DNA from: Betaproteobacteria bacterium
GTDB lineage: Bacteria > Pseudomonadota > Gammaproteobacteria > Burkholderiales > Ga0077523
Length of the DNA stretch: 64,000 nucleotides
Direction of reading: 5' to 3'
Assembly (NCBI GenBank): GCA_016125475.1
Contig: WGLR01000006.1
Location: 124,001 to 188,000 of the forward strand
The notes under the pieces are model-generated. The model worked only from the letters and a program-made list of their open reading frames with translations. It had not been told where the DNA came from and ran no database searches. A program made the translations under genes and the position numbers. Of this stretch, positions 46,949 through 54,328 are shown piece after piece (within the stretch, counting starts at the first letter, position 1; the number at the start of each line of letters is the position of its first letter).

Positions 46949-47824
46949 ATGGAAACCGTCATTCCCGATCAGGCGGCCGGACTGCGGCGTCTTTTCGCGA
47001 GGAACTCGGTCCGGTCCGTGGCATTCGTCTCCGGCACCCGGGGCATCGGACGTTCCGCGCTGGTCGGCGACGTTGCCGTGGCGCTGGCCCGTCGGGGGCA
47101 GAGTGTCTGCGTGATCGAGCACGGATTACCCGCGGCAGGCGTCGCGGCCCGTCTCGGCTGGGGGGCGGTTCGGGATCTATCGGAGGTGATTCTCCAGGGG
47201 CGGCGTCTCGACGATGTCATGTCGACCGGCCCCGAAGGCGTGCGGTTCGTCGGTGCACGGCAGGCCGGCCGGGAATGCGCGAGTCTGGCGCCCCGTGACG
47301 AGGCGGATCTCTCTGCCGCATTCGCGAACCTGGATCCTCATGTCGACATGCTCCTCGTCGACGCTCCCTCGGGTACGGCGGAAGACGTCGCGCCGAGCAC
47401 GATCGCCTCGTCCGAGACCGTCGTCGTGGTGTCCGCCGCCCGTGACGGGATCACCGACGCATACGGGCTCGTGAAACGGCTCGTGCGCGAGTCCGGCAGA
47501 CGCCGGTTTCACGCCGTGGTGATCCGTGCGCGTGGTGAGGATCACGCACGCGTGGTTCACCAGAATCTCGCCGAAACGGCGCACCGGTTTCTGTCCGCGA
47601 ACATCGCGTGGCTCGGGTGGGTTCCGGACGATGCGGATCGCATGAAGGCATTACGTTTGCATCAGCCGGTATCATGTGCGTTTCCACTGTCCGGATCTGC
47701 TCTGGCCGTGGGGGCCGTGGCCGACTCCCTGATCCACTGGCCCTACGCCGCAGAGGATTGTCTAGACGGCTTCCTGCACCGGTTCGTCCAGGCGAGCCGG
47801 ATGGGGCTGTCTGAAAACGTTTGA
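46949..47824 (+). CDS. flhG: FlhG/MinD-like flagellar number regulator with altered ATP loop
   Basis: 291 residues. The N-terminus has DQAAGLRRL (residues 7-15), the FlhF-activating helix of FlhG. The MinD-type P-loop is altered: SGTRGIGRSAL (28-38) in place of SGKGGVGKT. Thr30 stands where the deviant signature Lys belongs and Arg35 where the phosphate-binding Lys belongs. The Walker B-like LLVDAPSG is present, but DGxxG variants further on are weak. The C-terminus ends without the clear amphipathic membrane helix of MinD. FlhG normally limits flagellar number. fliA follows after nine bases. Confidence 0.9.
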   Translation: METVIPDQAAGLRRLFARNSVRSVAFVSGTRGIGRSALVGDVAVALARRGQSVCVIEHGLPAAGVAARLGWGAVRDLSEVILQGRRLDDVMSTGPEGVRFVGARQAGRECASLAPRDEADLSAAFANLDPHVDMLLVDAPSGTAEDVAPSTIASSETVVVVSAARDGITDAYGLVKRLVRESGRRRFHAVVIRARGEDHARVVHQNLAETAHRFLSANIAWLGWVPDDADRMKALRLHQPVSCAFPLSGSALAVGAVADSLIHWPYAAEDCLDGFLHRFVQASRMGLSENV

Positions 47825-47833
47825 GCAAAATCG

Positions 47834-48562
47834 ATGGTAAATGCCACTTCCATAGCGAATCGCGATGTCGACGCCATCGTGAACGAACTCGCCCCGCTCG
47901 TGAAGCGTATCGCCTATCATTTCATGGCAAAGCTGCCCGCGAGTGTCGAAGTCGACGACCTCATCCAGGCAGGATTGATCGGGCTGCTGGATGCCGCGAA
48001 GAATTTCGACGACACGCAGGGCGCACAGTTCGAGACCTACGCGATCCAGCGCATCCGGGGGTCGATCCTGGACGAACTCCGGCAGGCCGACTGGCTGCCG
48101 AGAAATGTCAGAAAGAACCTCAGGAAGATCGAAAATGCCGTGTCCAAGCTCGAACAGGAACTCGGCCGGGCGCCCCGGGAGAGCGAACTCGCAGACCACA
48201 TGCAGGTTCCCATCGAGGAATACCAGCAGATGCTCTTCGACTCCCGCGGGTATCAGCTGCTGCACTACGAGGACTTCCAGGAGTCCGAGGACGGCGACTT
48301 CTTCGACTCTTTCGTGACCGACGGACAGCGTGGTCCGCTGGACGTGCTCGAGGATCAGGGATTCCGGCGTCATCTGATCCAGGCGATCAGCGCGCTGCCG
48401 GAGCGTGAGAAGCTCGTGATGGGGCTCTACTACGAACAGGAGATGAACCTCAAGGAAATCGGGGAGATTCTCGGCGTGAGCGAATCGCGCGTCTGCCAGC
48501 TGCACAGCCAGGCCGTCGCGAGGCTCCGTTCCCGCATGAAGACCTGGACGTCCCGGAGCTGA
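47834..48562 (+). CDS. fliA: Flagellar sigma factor sigma-28
   Basis: 242 residues. Region 2 contains LVKRIAYHFMAKLPASVEVDDLIQAG and FETYAIQRIRGSILDELR (each partial). Region 3 has KLEQELGRAPRESELA, and region 4 has LPEREKLVMGLYYEQEMNLKEIG and a helix-turn-helix ending SRVCQLHSQAVARLR. FliA transcribes late flagellar, stator and chemotaxis genes and is held by FlgM until hook completion. flgM lies 2.4 kb downstream on the other strand. Confidence 0.97.
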   Translation: MVNATSIANRDVDAIVNELAPLVKRIAYHFMAKLPASVEVDDLIQAGLIGLLDAAKNFDDTQGAQFETYAIQRIRGSILDELRQADWLPRNVRKNLRKIENAVSKLEQELGRAPRESELADHMQVPIEEYQQMLFDSRGYQLLHYEDFQESEDGDFFDSFVTDGQRGPLDVLEDQGFRRHLIQAISALPEREKLVMGLYYEQEMNLKEIGEILGVSESRVCQLHSQAVARLRSRMKTWTSRS

Positions 48563-48625
48563 TCTCCGGGCTCGCTGCGCCGTTCCGGGTCGCGCCCGGT
48601 CGGGAATTGTCAGTGTCATAGCCGC

Positions 48626-48653
48626 TCAAGTTTCAGTGACCGCGGGTCGTAAA
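48626..48653 (+). promoter_or_regulatory. Sigma-28-like promoter of motC-motD
   Basis: TCAAGTTT matches the -35 consensus TAAAGTTT at seven of eight positions. After 12 bases GTCGTAAA follows; it shares the CG and AA of the GCCGATAA -10 but is weak. The site ends 46 bases before the motC ATG. The match at -10 is partial, so it is only a candidate. Confidence 0.4.
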
Positions 48654-48698
48654 CGGGCATAGGTCAGGGCCATCCGGCCGACCATCCGCTTGAGACCC

Positions 48699-49448
48699 AT
48701 GGATATCCTGAGCCTTGTCGGCCTTCTGGTCGCTCTCGGTGCGGTTCTCGGAGGACAGTGGCTCGAAGGGGGGCACCTGGCCTCCCTCCTGCAGGCAACC
48801 GCATTCTTCATCGTCATAGGTGGCACGCTCGGCGCGGTCATGCTGCAGAGCCGGCTGCCCGTCTTCGCGCACGGCGTGCGGCTCGCACGCTGGGTGCTGA
48901 GACCCCCCGTCTGCGACTACCGGGGCCTGATCGGTCGCATCATCCACTGGAGCAACGTCGCCCGCCGGGGAGGCTTGCTCGCCCTGGAGCCCCAGTTGCG
49001 CATCGAGAAGGGTGACTACGAGCGGAAAGGGCTCCAGCTGCTCATCGACGGCGCCGATCCCGGCACGATCAGGGAGATCCTGGAGCGGGACATCCTCACC
49101 TACGACGAGTCCCAGCGCGCCTCCATCCGCATCTGGGACGCGGCGGGCGGGTATGCCCCGACGATCGGGATTCTCGGTGCCGTGCTGGGCCTCATACACG
49201 TCATGGAGAACCTCACCGATCCGTCGAAGCTCGGTGCGGGGATCGCCGTGGCTTTCGTCGCAACGGTCTATGGCGTCGGTGCGGCCAACCTGTGCTTCCT
49301 GCCGATCGCCCACAAGCTGAGGGCGATCGTGACACGCGAGATCCGGCGACGGGAGATGCTGATCGACGGCCTGGTCTGCATCGCGAACGGCGAGAACCCG
49401 CGCATCATCCAGGGCCGACTGGAGGGATACCTTGCAGATGGGGACTGA
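48699..49448 (+). CDS. motC: Flagellar motor stator protein MotC (MotA-type)
   Basis: 249 residues with four membrane helices. MotC-type start MDILSLVGLLVALGAVLGGQ, then GGHLASLLQATAFFIVIGGTLG. The cytoplasmic loop (about 75-150) engages FliG. AGGYAPTIGILGAVLGLIHVM and VATVYGVGAANLCFLPIA form helices 3 and 4. It resembles pseudomonad MotC rather than enteric MotA. The ATG at 48699 was preferred to an in-frame TTG at 48690. It overlaps motD. Confidence 0.93.
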   Translation: MDILSLVGLLVALGAVLGGQWLEGGHLASLLQATAFFIVIGGTLGAVMLQSRLPVFAHGVRLARWVLRPPVCDYRGLIGRIIHWSNVARRGGLLALEPQLRIEKGDYERKGLQLLIDGADPGTIREILERDILTYDESQRASIRIWDAAGGYAPTIGILGAVLGLIHVMENLTDPSKLGAGIAVAFVATVYGVGAANLCFLPIAHKLRAIVTREIRRREMLIDGLVCIANGENPRIIQGRLEGYLADGD

Positions 49449-50337
49449 CCCGGTCGGGGACGTCCCCGCCGAGGCACGGAAGACGCGTGGCAGCCACGCC
49501 GCGGATTCGCGCCGCACGCGACTGCGTCATCGCCGTCGCGGCGACGACGACGGTGAGCAGCCCGATCGCTGGATCGTCTCGTACGCGGATTTCGTCACGC
49601 TGCTGCTCGCATTCTTCGTCGTGATGTATGCGATCTCGTCGGTGAACGAGAGCCGTTACCGCGAGGTTTCGGACGCCCTCGTGAAGGCGTTCCAGCCCGT
49701 GGACCGCCCGCCGGACGCGACGAGCATCGTACCGCCCCCCATTCAGCTTCCGTACCCGACGCTCAGGAACCGGCTGGTCCCCATGCAGAGCATGGCCAAC
49801 GACATCCGGAGCGTGCTCGATCCGCTCGTCCGGGCCGGCGAAGTGAGAGTCACCGAGACGTCTCGTGGCATCGCCGTGGAGATCAATGCGAGTGTCCTGT
49901 TCGCATCCGGCGAGGCAGAACTCACGGAGGCCTCGGTGCGGATCCTGAATTCGGTGGCGGGAGTACTCGCGCGAGCGAAGAACCGCGTCGAGGTCGAAGG
50001 CCACACCGACAACAGCCCGATCAGCAGTACCGTCTATCCTTCCAACTGGGAACTGTCCGCTGCCCGGGCCTGCAGCGTGGTGCGACTGTTCGCGCGTGAC
50101 GGGGTCGCTCCCGAGCGCATGGGCGCCGTCGGGTACGGCGAGTACCGGAGCGTCGCGACCAACGAGACACAGGAAGGCCGCAACCGGAACCGACGGGTCA
50201 CGGTCGTCATCCTGCCGCTGGACGACGACGGCAGCGACGCGGATCCGACGAAAGGTGAGGCTGGGAGGGAAGGTGCCGCCGGGGCGGGCGCTGTCGGAGC
50301 GTTGCCGGGAACGTCGGTGCCGGCACGCGGCCGGTGA
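49438..50337 (+). CDS. motD: Flagellar motor stator protein MotD (MotB-type)
   Basis: 299 residues. An arginine-rich N-terminal tail precedes the single membrane helix RWIVSYADFVTLLLAFFVVMY, whose Asp (about residue 51) is the ion-binding residue. The periplasmic plug and OmpA-like peptidoglycan domain follow, with LFASGEAELTEASVRIL, VEGHTDNSPI and NWELSAARACSVVRLF. With MotC it forms the proton-driven stator. The ATG at 49438 is given; a TTG at 49432 has better spacing from GGAGGG and would add two residues. Confidence 0.93.
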   Translation: MGTDPVGDVPAEARKTRGSHAADSRRTRLRHRRRGDDDGEQPDRWIVSYADFVTLLLAFFVVMYAISSVNESRYREVSDALVKAFQPVDRPPDATSIVPPPIQLPYPTLRNRLVPMQSMANDIRSVLDPLVRAGEVRVTETSRGIAVEINASVLFASGEAELTEASVRILNSVAGVLARAKNRVEVEGHTDNSPISSTVYPSNWELSAARACSVVRLFARDGVAPERMGAVGYGEYRSVATNETQEGRNRNRRVTVVILPLDDDGSDADPTKGEAGREGAAGAGAVGALPGTSVPARGR

Positions 50338-50343
50338 GCCGCG

Positions 50344-50826
50344 TCAGGCGGTACCGAGTGCGCGGGTCGCGTTGCCCTGCAGATCGGGAGAGCCGTCGGG
50401 GCCGTAGAGCGTTGCCTGCTGCATCGCGCCCCGAAGCGTGGCGAGCGCCGCCTGGTTGAACCGGAGGCGTGACTCGATGAGGATGCCGTTGGTGGTGTTG
50501 AGCGCCTTGGCGTTCTCGGCATCGGCGAGAAGGGCGTTCCAGAGCGCCGAGAGAGACGCCTGATCCCTGCCGCCGTGGACGATGAGCCATTCGGCCATGC
50601 CGACGCGATCGGTCCCGAAGCCTTCCTGCTCCAGGAACGAGCGGCGTGTCTCGCCGAGCGTGCCGAGCCGTGCGACCTGATCCGACTTCTGCTGCGCGAG
50701 CTCGAGCAGTTCCGCCACGTCGCCGCGCAGCAGGGCCGCGCTCTCGGCGTGCAGAAGACTCAGGAAACGCGCGAATCCCTCGCGTTCCTGCCGGAGGCTG
50801 TCGACGAAAACTTGGCGGTTGGGCAT
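50344..50826 (-). CDS. flgN: Flagellar export chaperone FlgN
   Basis: 160 residues, almost entirely helical. It has the FlgN family pattern LRQEREGFARFLSLLHAES, LARGD-like LLRGDVAELLELAQQKSDQV, and a C-terminal NGILIESRLRFNQAALATLR that binds the hook-junction proteins FlgK and FlgL. It sits directly after flgM on the same strand, the standard flgM-flgN order. It converges with motD, six bases apart. Confidence 0.9.
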   Translation of the reverse strand: MPNRQVFVDSLRQEREGFARFLSLLHAESAALLRGDVAELLELAQQKSDQVARLGTLGETRRSFLEQEGFGTDRVGMAEWLIVHGGRDQASLSALWNALLADAENAKALNTTNGILIESRLRFNQAALATLRGAMQQATLYGPDGSPDLQGNATRALGTA

Positions 50827-50920
50827 CGACGGCTCTCCTTGTCAGTGGGGGCGTTCCGGACGGCGGACGGCATCCGCTTCGGCACGCATCGGCTCACGCA
50901 TGATCGGACGAACGTGACGC

Positions 50921-51229
50921 TCAGTTCTTCTGACTGAGCAGATATTCCTTCACGCTCGCGATCAGGCGATCCGCCACCACCTCGGAATTGACCGCAAACC
51001 GGCCGTCCGAAATGGCCTGCTTGATGGCGTCGACCCGTGCGGAGTCCACGACGCTCACGTCGCCCAGGCTGCTTTCGAGTTTATGGAGCTGATTCGCGAG
51101 CGAACTCACGGAGATCGTGTCTCCCGAACCCTTGCCTGCGCCCTGTGGCGGAGCGGCGGGTTTGCTGCCCGTCACGTCCTGAGGTCCCGTCACGCCCGGG
51201 AGCCTTCCTGCTGGATTGTTTATCTTCAC
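50921..51229 (-). CDS. flgM: Anti-sigma-28 factor FlgM
   Basis: 102 residues. N-terminal disordered part starting MKINNPAGRLPG, then the FliA-binding C-terminal helices IDKLESSLGDVSVVD-like region (LHKLESSLGDVSVVDSARVD) and IKQAISDGRFAVNSEVVADRLI. It blocks FliA until it is exported through the finished hook. A good sigma-28 promoter lies upstream, so it should be made late with the genes it controls. Confidence 0.95.
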   Translation of the reverse strand: MKINNPAGRLPGVTGPQDVTGSKPAAPPQGAGKGSGDTISVSSLANQLHKLESSLGDVSVVDSARVDAIKQAISDGRFAVNSEVVADRLIASVKEYLLSQKN

Positions 51230-51279
51230 AATGAATCCTCGCTAACGCTAGGGAAAGCCTTTCGAGCCTTCCGAACTCC

Positions 51280-51307
51280 TTAACGGTCGGTCCTGCGCAG
51301 AACTTTA
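51280..51307 (-). promoter_or_regulatory. Sigma-28 promoter of flgM-flgN
   Basis: On the minus strand TAAAGTTC (51307-51300) and ACCGTTAA (51287-51280) are 12 bases apart. This is a seven-of-eight and six-of-eight match to the FliA consensus TAAAGTTT / GCCGATAA. It ends 51 bases before the flgM ATG. FliA-driven flgM expression is the known late feedback loop. Confidence 0.7.
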
Positions 51308-51469
51308 GGCCTGCGACTCATTCGGAGCGAGTCGTGTGCCCCCGAAGAACTCGGCCAGTATAACAACGGCCCGGGCCGCGCATATCTGAGCTTCGGCGTA
51401 TTCGACACGCCCGGGCAGCCGATGTTTCGCCCCGGGCCTTCGCACACGGGCGCGCACGCCCGCACCGCC

Positions 51470-52219
51470 CTATCGGACTTCGACCTCGCCGGGCGCGACC
51501 GCGACGCCGGTGATGACCCGCCCCGAGGGGGTCCGTACCTGGACGGACTGTCCGGCGGCGGCCGCATTGAGTGCCTTGCCTTCCGCCTTCACGACGTACC
51601 CATTGTCGCGATAGACCAGGGTGACCGGATGTCCCGGCGAGATGATGGTCACGCCTTTCAGCATGCCCGCACGGACCGGCAGGCCCGCGCTGAGCGCGAG
51701 TCGTGGCACCCGTCCGATCGCCGCACCGACGTCCGTCACGACGCCTGCGGGCAGTTGCGTGAGGTCGACGTCCCGAATCTGGAGGTCGGCCCGGGTGAGC
51801 GGCTCGCCCGCCGCGAGCGGCCGGGCCGTGTAGACGGCCGGCCCGAATACCTTGACGGAAACAGGCACCATGACGGTCCACGCCTGCGGCGACGAACAGC
51901 GTACGCCGACCACCGCGCGGCCCCAGAGCCGGGTACCGCGCGGCACGAAGGACCGGGCGTCGTCGCAGGCCGGCAGCCTCAGATGGCGGTCGACCGGCCC
52001 TGCCGAGATCTCGACGCGACCGGGCAGTTCACGAGTCGCGGACTCGACCTGCGCCTCGGCGAGTGCCTGGATCCGCTCGAGCTTCTCGTAGCCTCCGCCG
52101 GCAGACGCCGGGCGCGCGGCGACCACCATCGCGGCCGCGAACAGCACTGCCCGAAGCAGTGAAACGGAGCGCCCGGCGCCCCGGGCGTCCGTCGATGCGC
52201 AGATGCTTGCCGATGCCAA
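51470..52219 (-). CDS. flgA: Flagellar P-ring assembly chaperone FlgA
   Basis: About 249 residues if it starts at the TTG at 52219. The start is uncertain; GTG at 52147 gives 225 residues closer to the family length but a signal without a basic end. No ATG with a ribosome site fits. After the signal (ending RPASAGG), the SAF-type domains hold DRHLRLPACDDARSFVP, VFGPAVYTARPLAAGEPL, TIISPGHPVTLVYRDNGYVV and the terminal VAVAPGEVEV. FlgA escorts FlgI into the P-ring in the periplasm. Divergent from the diguanylate cyclase gene. Confidence 0.88.
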   Translation of the reverse strand: MASASICASTDARGAGRSVSLLRAVLFAAAMVVAARPASAGGGYEKLERIQALAEAQVESATRELPGRVEISAGPVDRHLRLPACDDARSFVPRGTRLWGRAVVGVRCSSPQAWTVMVPVSVKVFGPAVYTARPLAAGEPLTRADLQIRDVDLTQLPAGVVTDVGAAIGRVPRLALSAGLPVRAGMLKGVTIISPGHPVTLVYRDNGYVVKAEGKALNAAAAGQSVQVRTPSGRVITGVAVAPGEVEVR

Positions 52220-52331
52220 GGGAATGATGGGGCCAGAAAGGAACCTGTGACACGTCAACCCGGAGGATAATTCAAGCGTGAGCCTCGCGTGTCCGTTATG
52301 GGGCCTGTTTCCCACGACTTTGCCGAACGCA

Positions 52332-54077
52332 ATGTCCGAGCCCGAAAACCCTACCGTCATCGCGCGCGAGACCTTCAAGCTGCTCGCGCAGCGGCGCATG
52401 CCGCCGACGCCCAAGAACTATCAGCGAATCTATCACGAGATCGTCGGCCTTCCGTCGAACGAAAACGGCGTGGGAGAACGTCTCGTCGCGATCTGCCGGC
52501 AGGTGTCGGCACGCCATCCCGACGACGCGACGCTCACGGCCCTGTCGCGAGCGCTCGAGAAGAGTGATCTCGAGGGCGTCGCCACGTCGGTGCACGCGCT
52601 CGCCACGAGGCCGCAACGCTCCAGTGGCGCGGAACTCGCCAGCGTGTTCCGCGACGTCCTCCGGCAGATGGACGCGTCGCACCGGGGATGGACGATGGGG
52701 CGCAAGCGCGAGGCTCTCGAACGGGTGCTCTCGGGCGCGTCCGACGGGCAGCTCGGGGCGAAGCTCCACGGACTCGTTCGCAGCTGGCTGGACGCAGGCC
52801 CCGCCGCGCAGGCGGACCAGGACGCCGTGCCGTCGCCGTCGCGGACGACGCCGCCGGCATCCGTGGCGCTCGACCCGCAGGTCGTGGAAGCACGCGAACT
52901 GCTCGCGTCCGCGCTCGAGAACGGCGTCGCATCCCGCATCGAACGCTATCCCGACATCCACTCCGAGCTGTTCCAGATCGCCTGGCGCGTGCGCGAAGCC
53001 GAACGACTCGAGGACTGGTCCCGGCTCGCGCAGCAGCTCAAGCAGTACTGGATGAAGGTGGAGTTGCGCGTCGAGCCGGACGACGAGCTCATTGCCAACC
53101 TGCTGCGCCTGTTCGGGCTCGTCGTGGAAAATCTCGACGAACTCGTGGAGGACGACCAGTGGGTGAAGGGGCAGGTGGCGGTGCTGCAGGAACTGATCAG
53201 TCGCCCGGTGGACCTGCGGTCCGTGCGCGAGGCCGAACGGGGATTCAAGGAAGTCATCTACAAGCAGTCGCAGCTGAAGGCGGGGCTCTCGGAGGCGAAG
53301 ACGACCCTCAAGAGTCTGCTCAGCGTCTTCGTGGAGCGACTGGCCGAAGTGACCGGAACGACGGCCGAGTACCACGAGAAGATCGAGCGGTATGCCGAGC
53401 GCATCGCGACCACGGACACCATCGACAGCCTGCGCTCGCTCGTGGAGGAACTCATGTCGGACACGCGGGGCATGCAGGTCGACATGCTGCGCTCGCGTGA
53501 CGAACTGCTGTCGGCACGACACCAGGCGGAAGCCGCGCAACAGCGGGTGCGGCAGCTCGAGGTGGAACTCGAGAAGGTCAGCGAGCAGGTGCGGGAGGAC
53601 CAGCTCACCGGCACGCTCAACCGGCGCGGCATGGACGACGCCATGACGAGGGAGATCGCGCGCACGATCCGATCCGGCAAGCCGATGTCCATCGCCGTCC
53701 TGGATCTGGACAATTTCAAGAAGCTCAACGACACGTACGGACATTCGGCAGGCGATGCCGCGCTCGTTCACCTCGCACGAATCATCAGGCGCACCGTCCG
53801 GCCGACCGACGTCATTGCGCGATACGGTGGCGAGGAATTCGTGATCATCCTGTCCGACACGGACCACGAAACGGCAGCAGCCGTAACGGTCCGCCTGCAG
53901 CGTGAGCTCACGAAGCGGTTCTTCCTGCACGACAACGAACGACTGCTGATCACGTTCAGCGCGGGAGTCGCCCAGTACGTGCCGGGCGAGGACGAGGCAT
54001 CGTTCTTCGCGCGCGCCGATCGTGCGATGTATCAGGCCAAGGAGCAGGGCAAGAACCAGGTGGTCACGGCGACGTAG
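52332..54077 (+). CDS. Diguanylate cyclase with long N-terminal helical region
   Basis: 581 residues. The C-terminal GGDEF domain (about 415-580) has the substrate-metal Asp in LDLDNFKKLNDTYGHSAGD and the catalytic YGGEEF loop. The inhibitory I-site RPTD lies five residues before it, so it should make c-di-GMP with product feedback. The first 400 residues are helical with coiled-coil character and no membrane segment or known sensor domain. This large unassigned N-terminus, starting with PTVIARETFKLLAQRRMPPT, is shared by several proteobacterial cyclases. Its position after flgA suggests flagellar or surface control. Confidence 0.93.
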   Translation: MSEPENPTVIARETFKLLAQRRMPPTPKNYQRIYHEIVGLPSNENGVGERLVAICRQVSARHPDDATLTALSRALEKSDLEGVATSVHALATRPQRSSGAELASVFRDVLRQMDASHRGWTMGRKREALERVLSGASDGQLGAKLHGLVRSWLDAGPAAQADQDAVPSPSRTTPPASVALDPQVVEARELLASALENGVASRIERYPDIHSELFQIAWRVREAERLEDWSRLAQQLKQYWMKVELRVEPDDELIANLLRLFGLVVENLDELVEDDQWVKGQVAVLQELISRPVDLRSVREAERGFKEVIYKQSQLKAGLSEAKTTLKSLLSVFVERLAEVTGTTAEYHEKIERYAERIATTDTIDSLRSLVEELMSDTRGMQVDMLRSRDELLSARHQAEAAQQRVRQLEVELEKVSEQVREDQLTGTLNRRGMDDAMTREIARTIRSGKPMSIAVLDLDNFKKLNDTYGHSAGDAALVHLARIIRRTVRPTDVIARYGGEEFVIILSDTDHETAAAVTVRLQRELTKRFFLHDNERLLITFSAGVAQYVPGEDEASFFARADRAMYQAKEQGKNQVVTAT

Positions 54078-54103
54078 GCGGCGAGGCGTTCCGGTTCTCC
54101 GTT

Positions 54104-54166
54104 CCCCCACCCCTCACCCCCCACCCCTCACCCCCCACCCCGACCCTCCCCCGCACGGGGAGAGGG
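54104..54166. repeat. C-rich direct repeat with imperfect hairpin
   Basis: Two exact 14-base units (ACCCCTCACCCCCC, 54109-54136) and a partial third are followed by an imperfect C-rich/G-rich hairpin around GCAC (54144-54166, including CGGGGAGAGGG). It lies 26 bases after the cyclase stop. Similar C-runs next to gene ends are common in GC-rich proteobacteria. It may end transcription or stall replication; the role is unknown. Confidence 0.6.
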
Positions 54167-54195
54167 GGCCTTGTGCGCTGACGCGGGGCAGTGTG

Positions 54196-54251
54196 CCCCG
54201 AACCCCGAACCCCGAACCCCGAACCCCGAACCTCGAACCTCGAACCTCGAA
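54196..54251. repeat. Heptamer tandem repeat upstream of narX
   Basis: Eight perfect-register 7-base units: five CCCCGAA, then three CCTCGAA, then a partial CCTC. The switch from C to T at the third base happens once, cleanly, so it looks like a slipped-strand array with a single founder variant. It ends 29 bases before the FNR box. There is no coding frame of note across it. Confidence 0.85.
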
Positions 54252-54280
54252 CCTCACGTTCTTTCCCACACCGGTGGCGA

Positions 54281-54294
54281 TTGATGCAGATCAA
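54281..54294 (+). promoter_or_regulatory. FNR/ANR-type binding site upstream of narX
   Basis: TTGATGCAGATCAA is a perfect TTGAT-N4-ATCAA anaerobox. A TACGCT -10-like hexamer lies at 54316-54321. If activation is class II, centred at -41.5, transcription would start at about 54329, which is the first base of the narX ATG. Confidence 0.8.
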
Positions 54295-54328
54295 TTCGGA
54301 CAAATGCCGAATTGCTACGCTGGCATCC

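Noticed and set aside
43508..47122. A 1204-codon open frame on the minus strand antisense to flhB-flhG
   Set aside because: Rich in Arg, His, Asp and Glu with no family motif. It mirrors the codon bias of the real genes, which are certain on the plus strand.
54196..54251. CRISPR-like array
   Set aside because: Units are 7 bases with no spacers; it is a simple tandem repeat.
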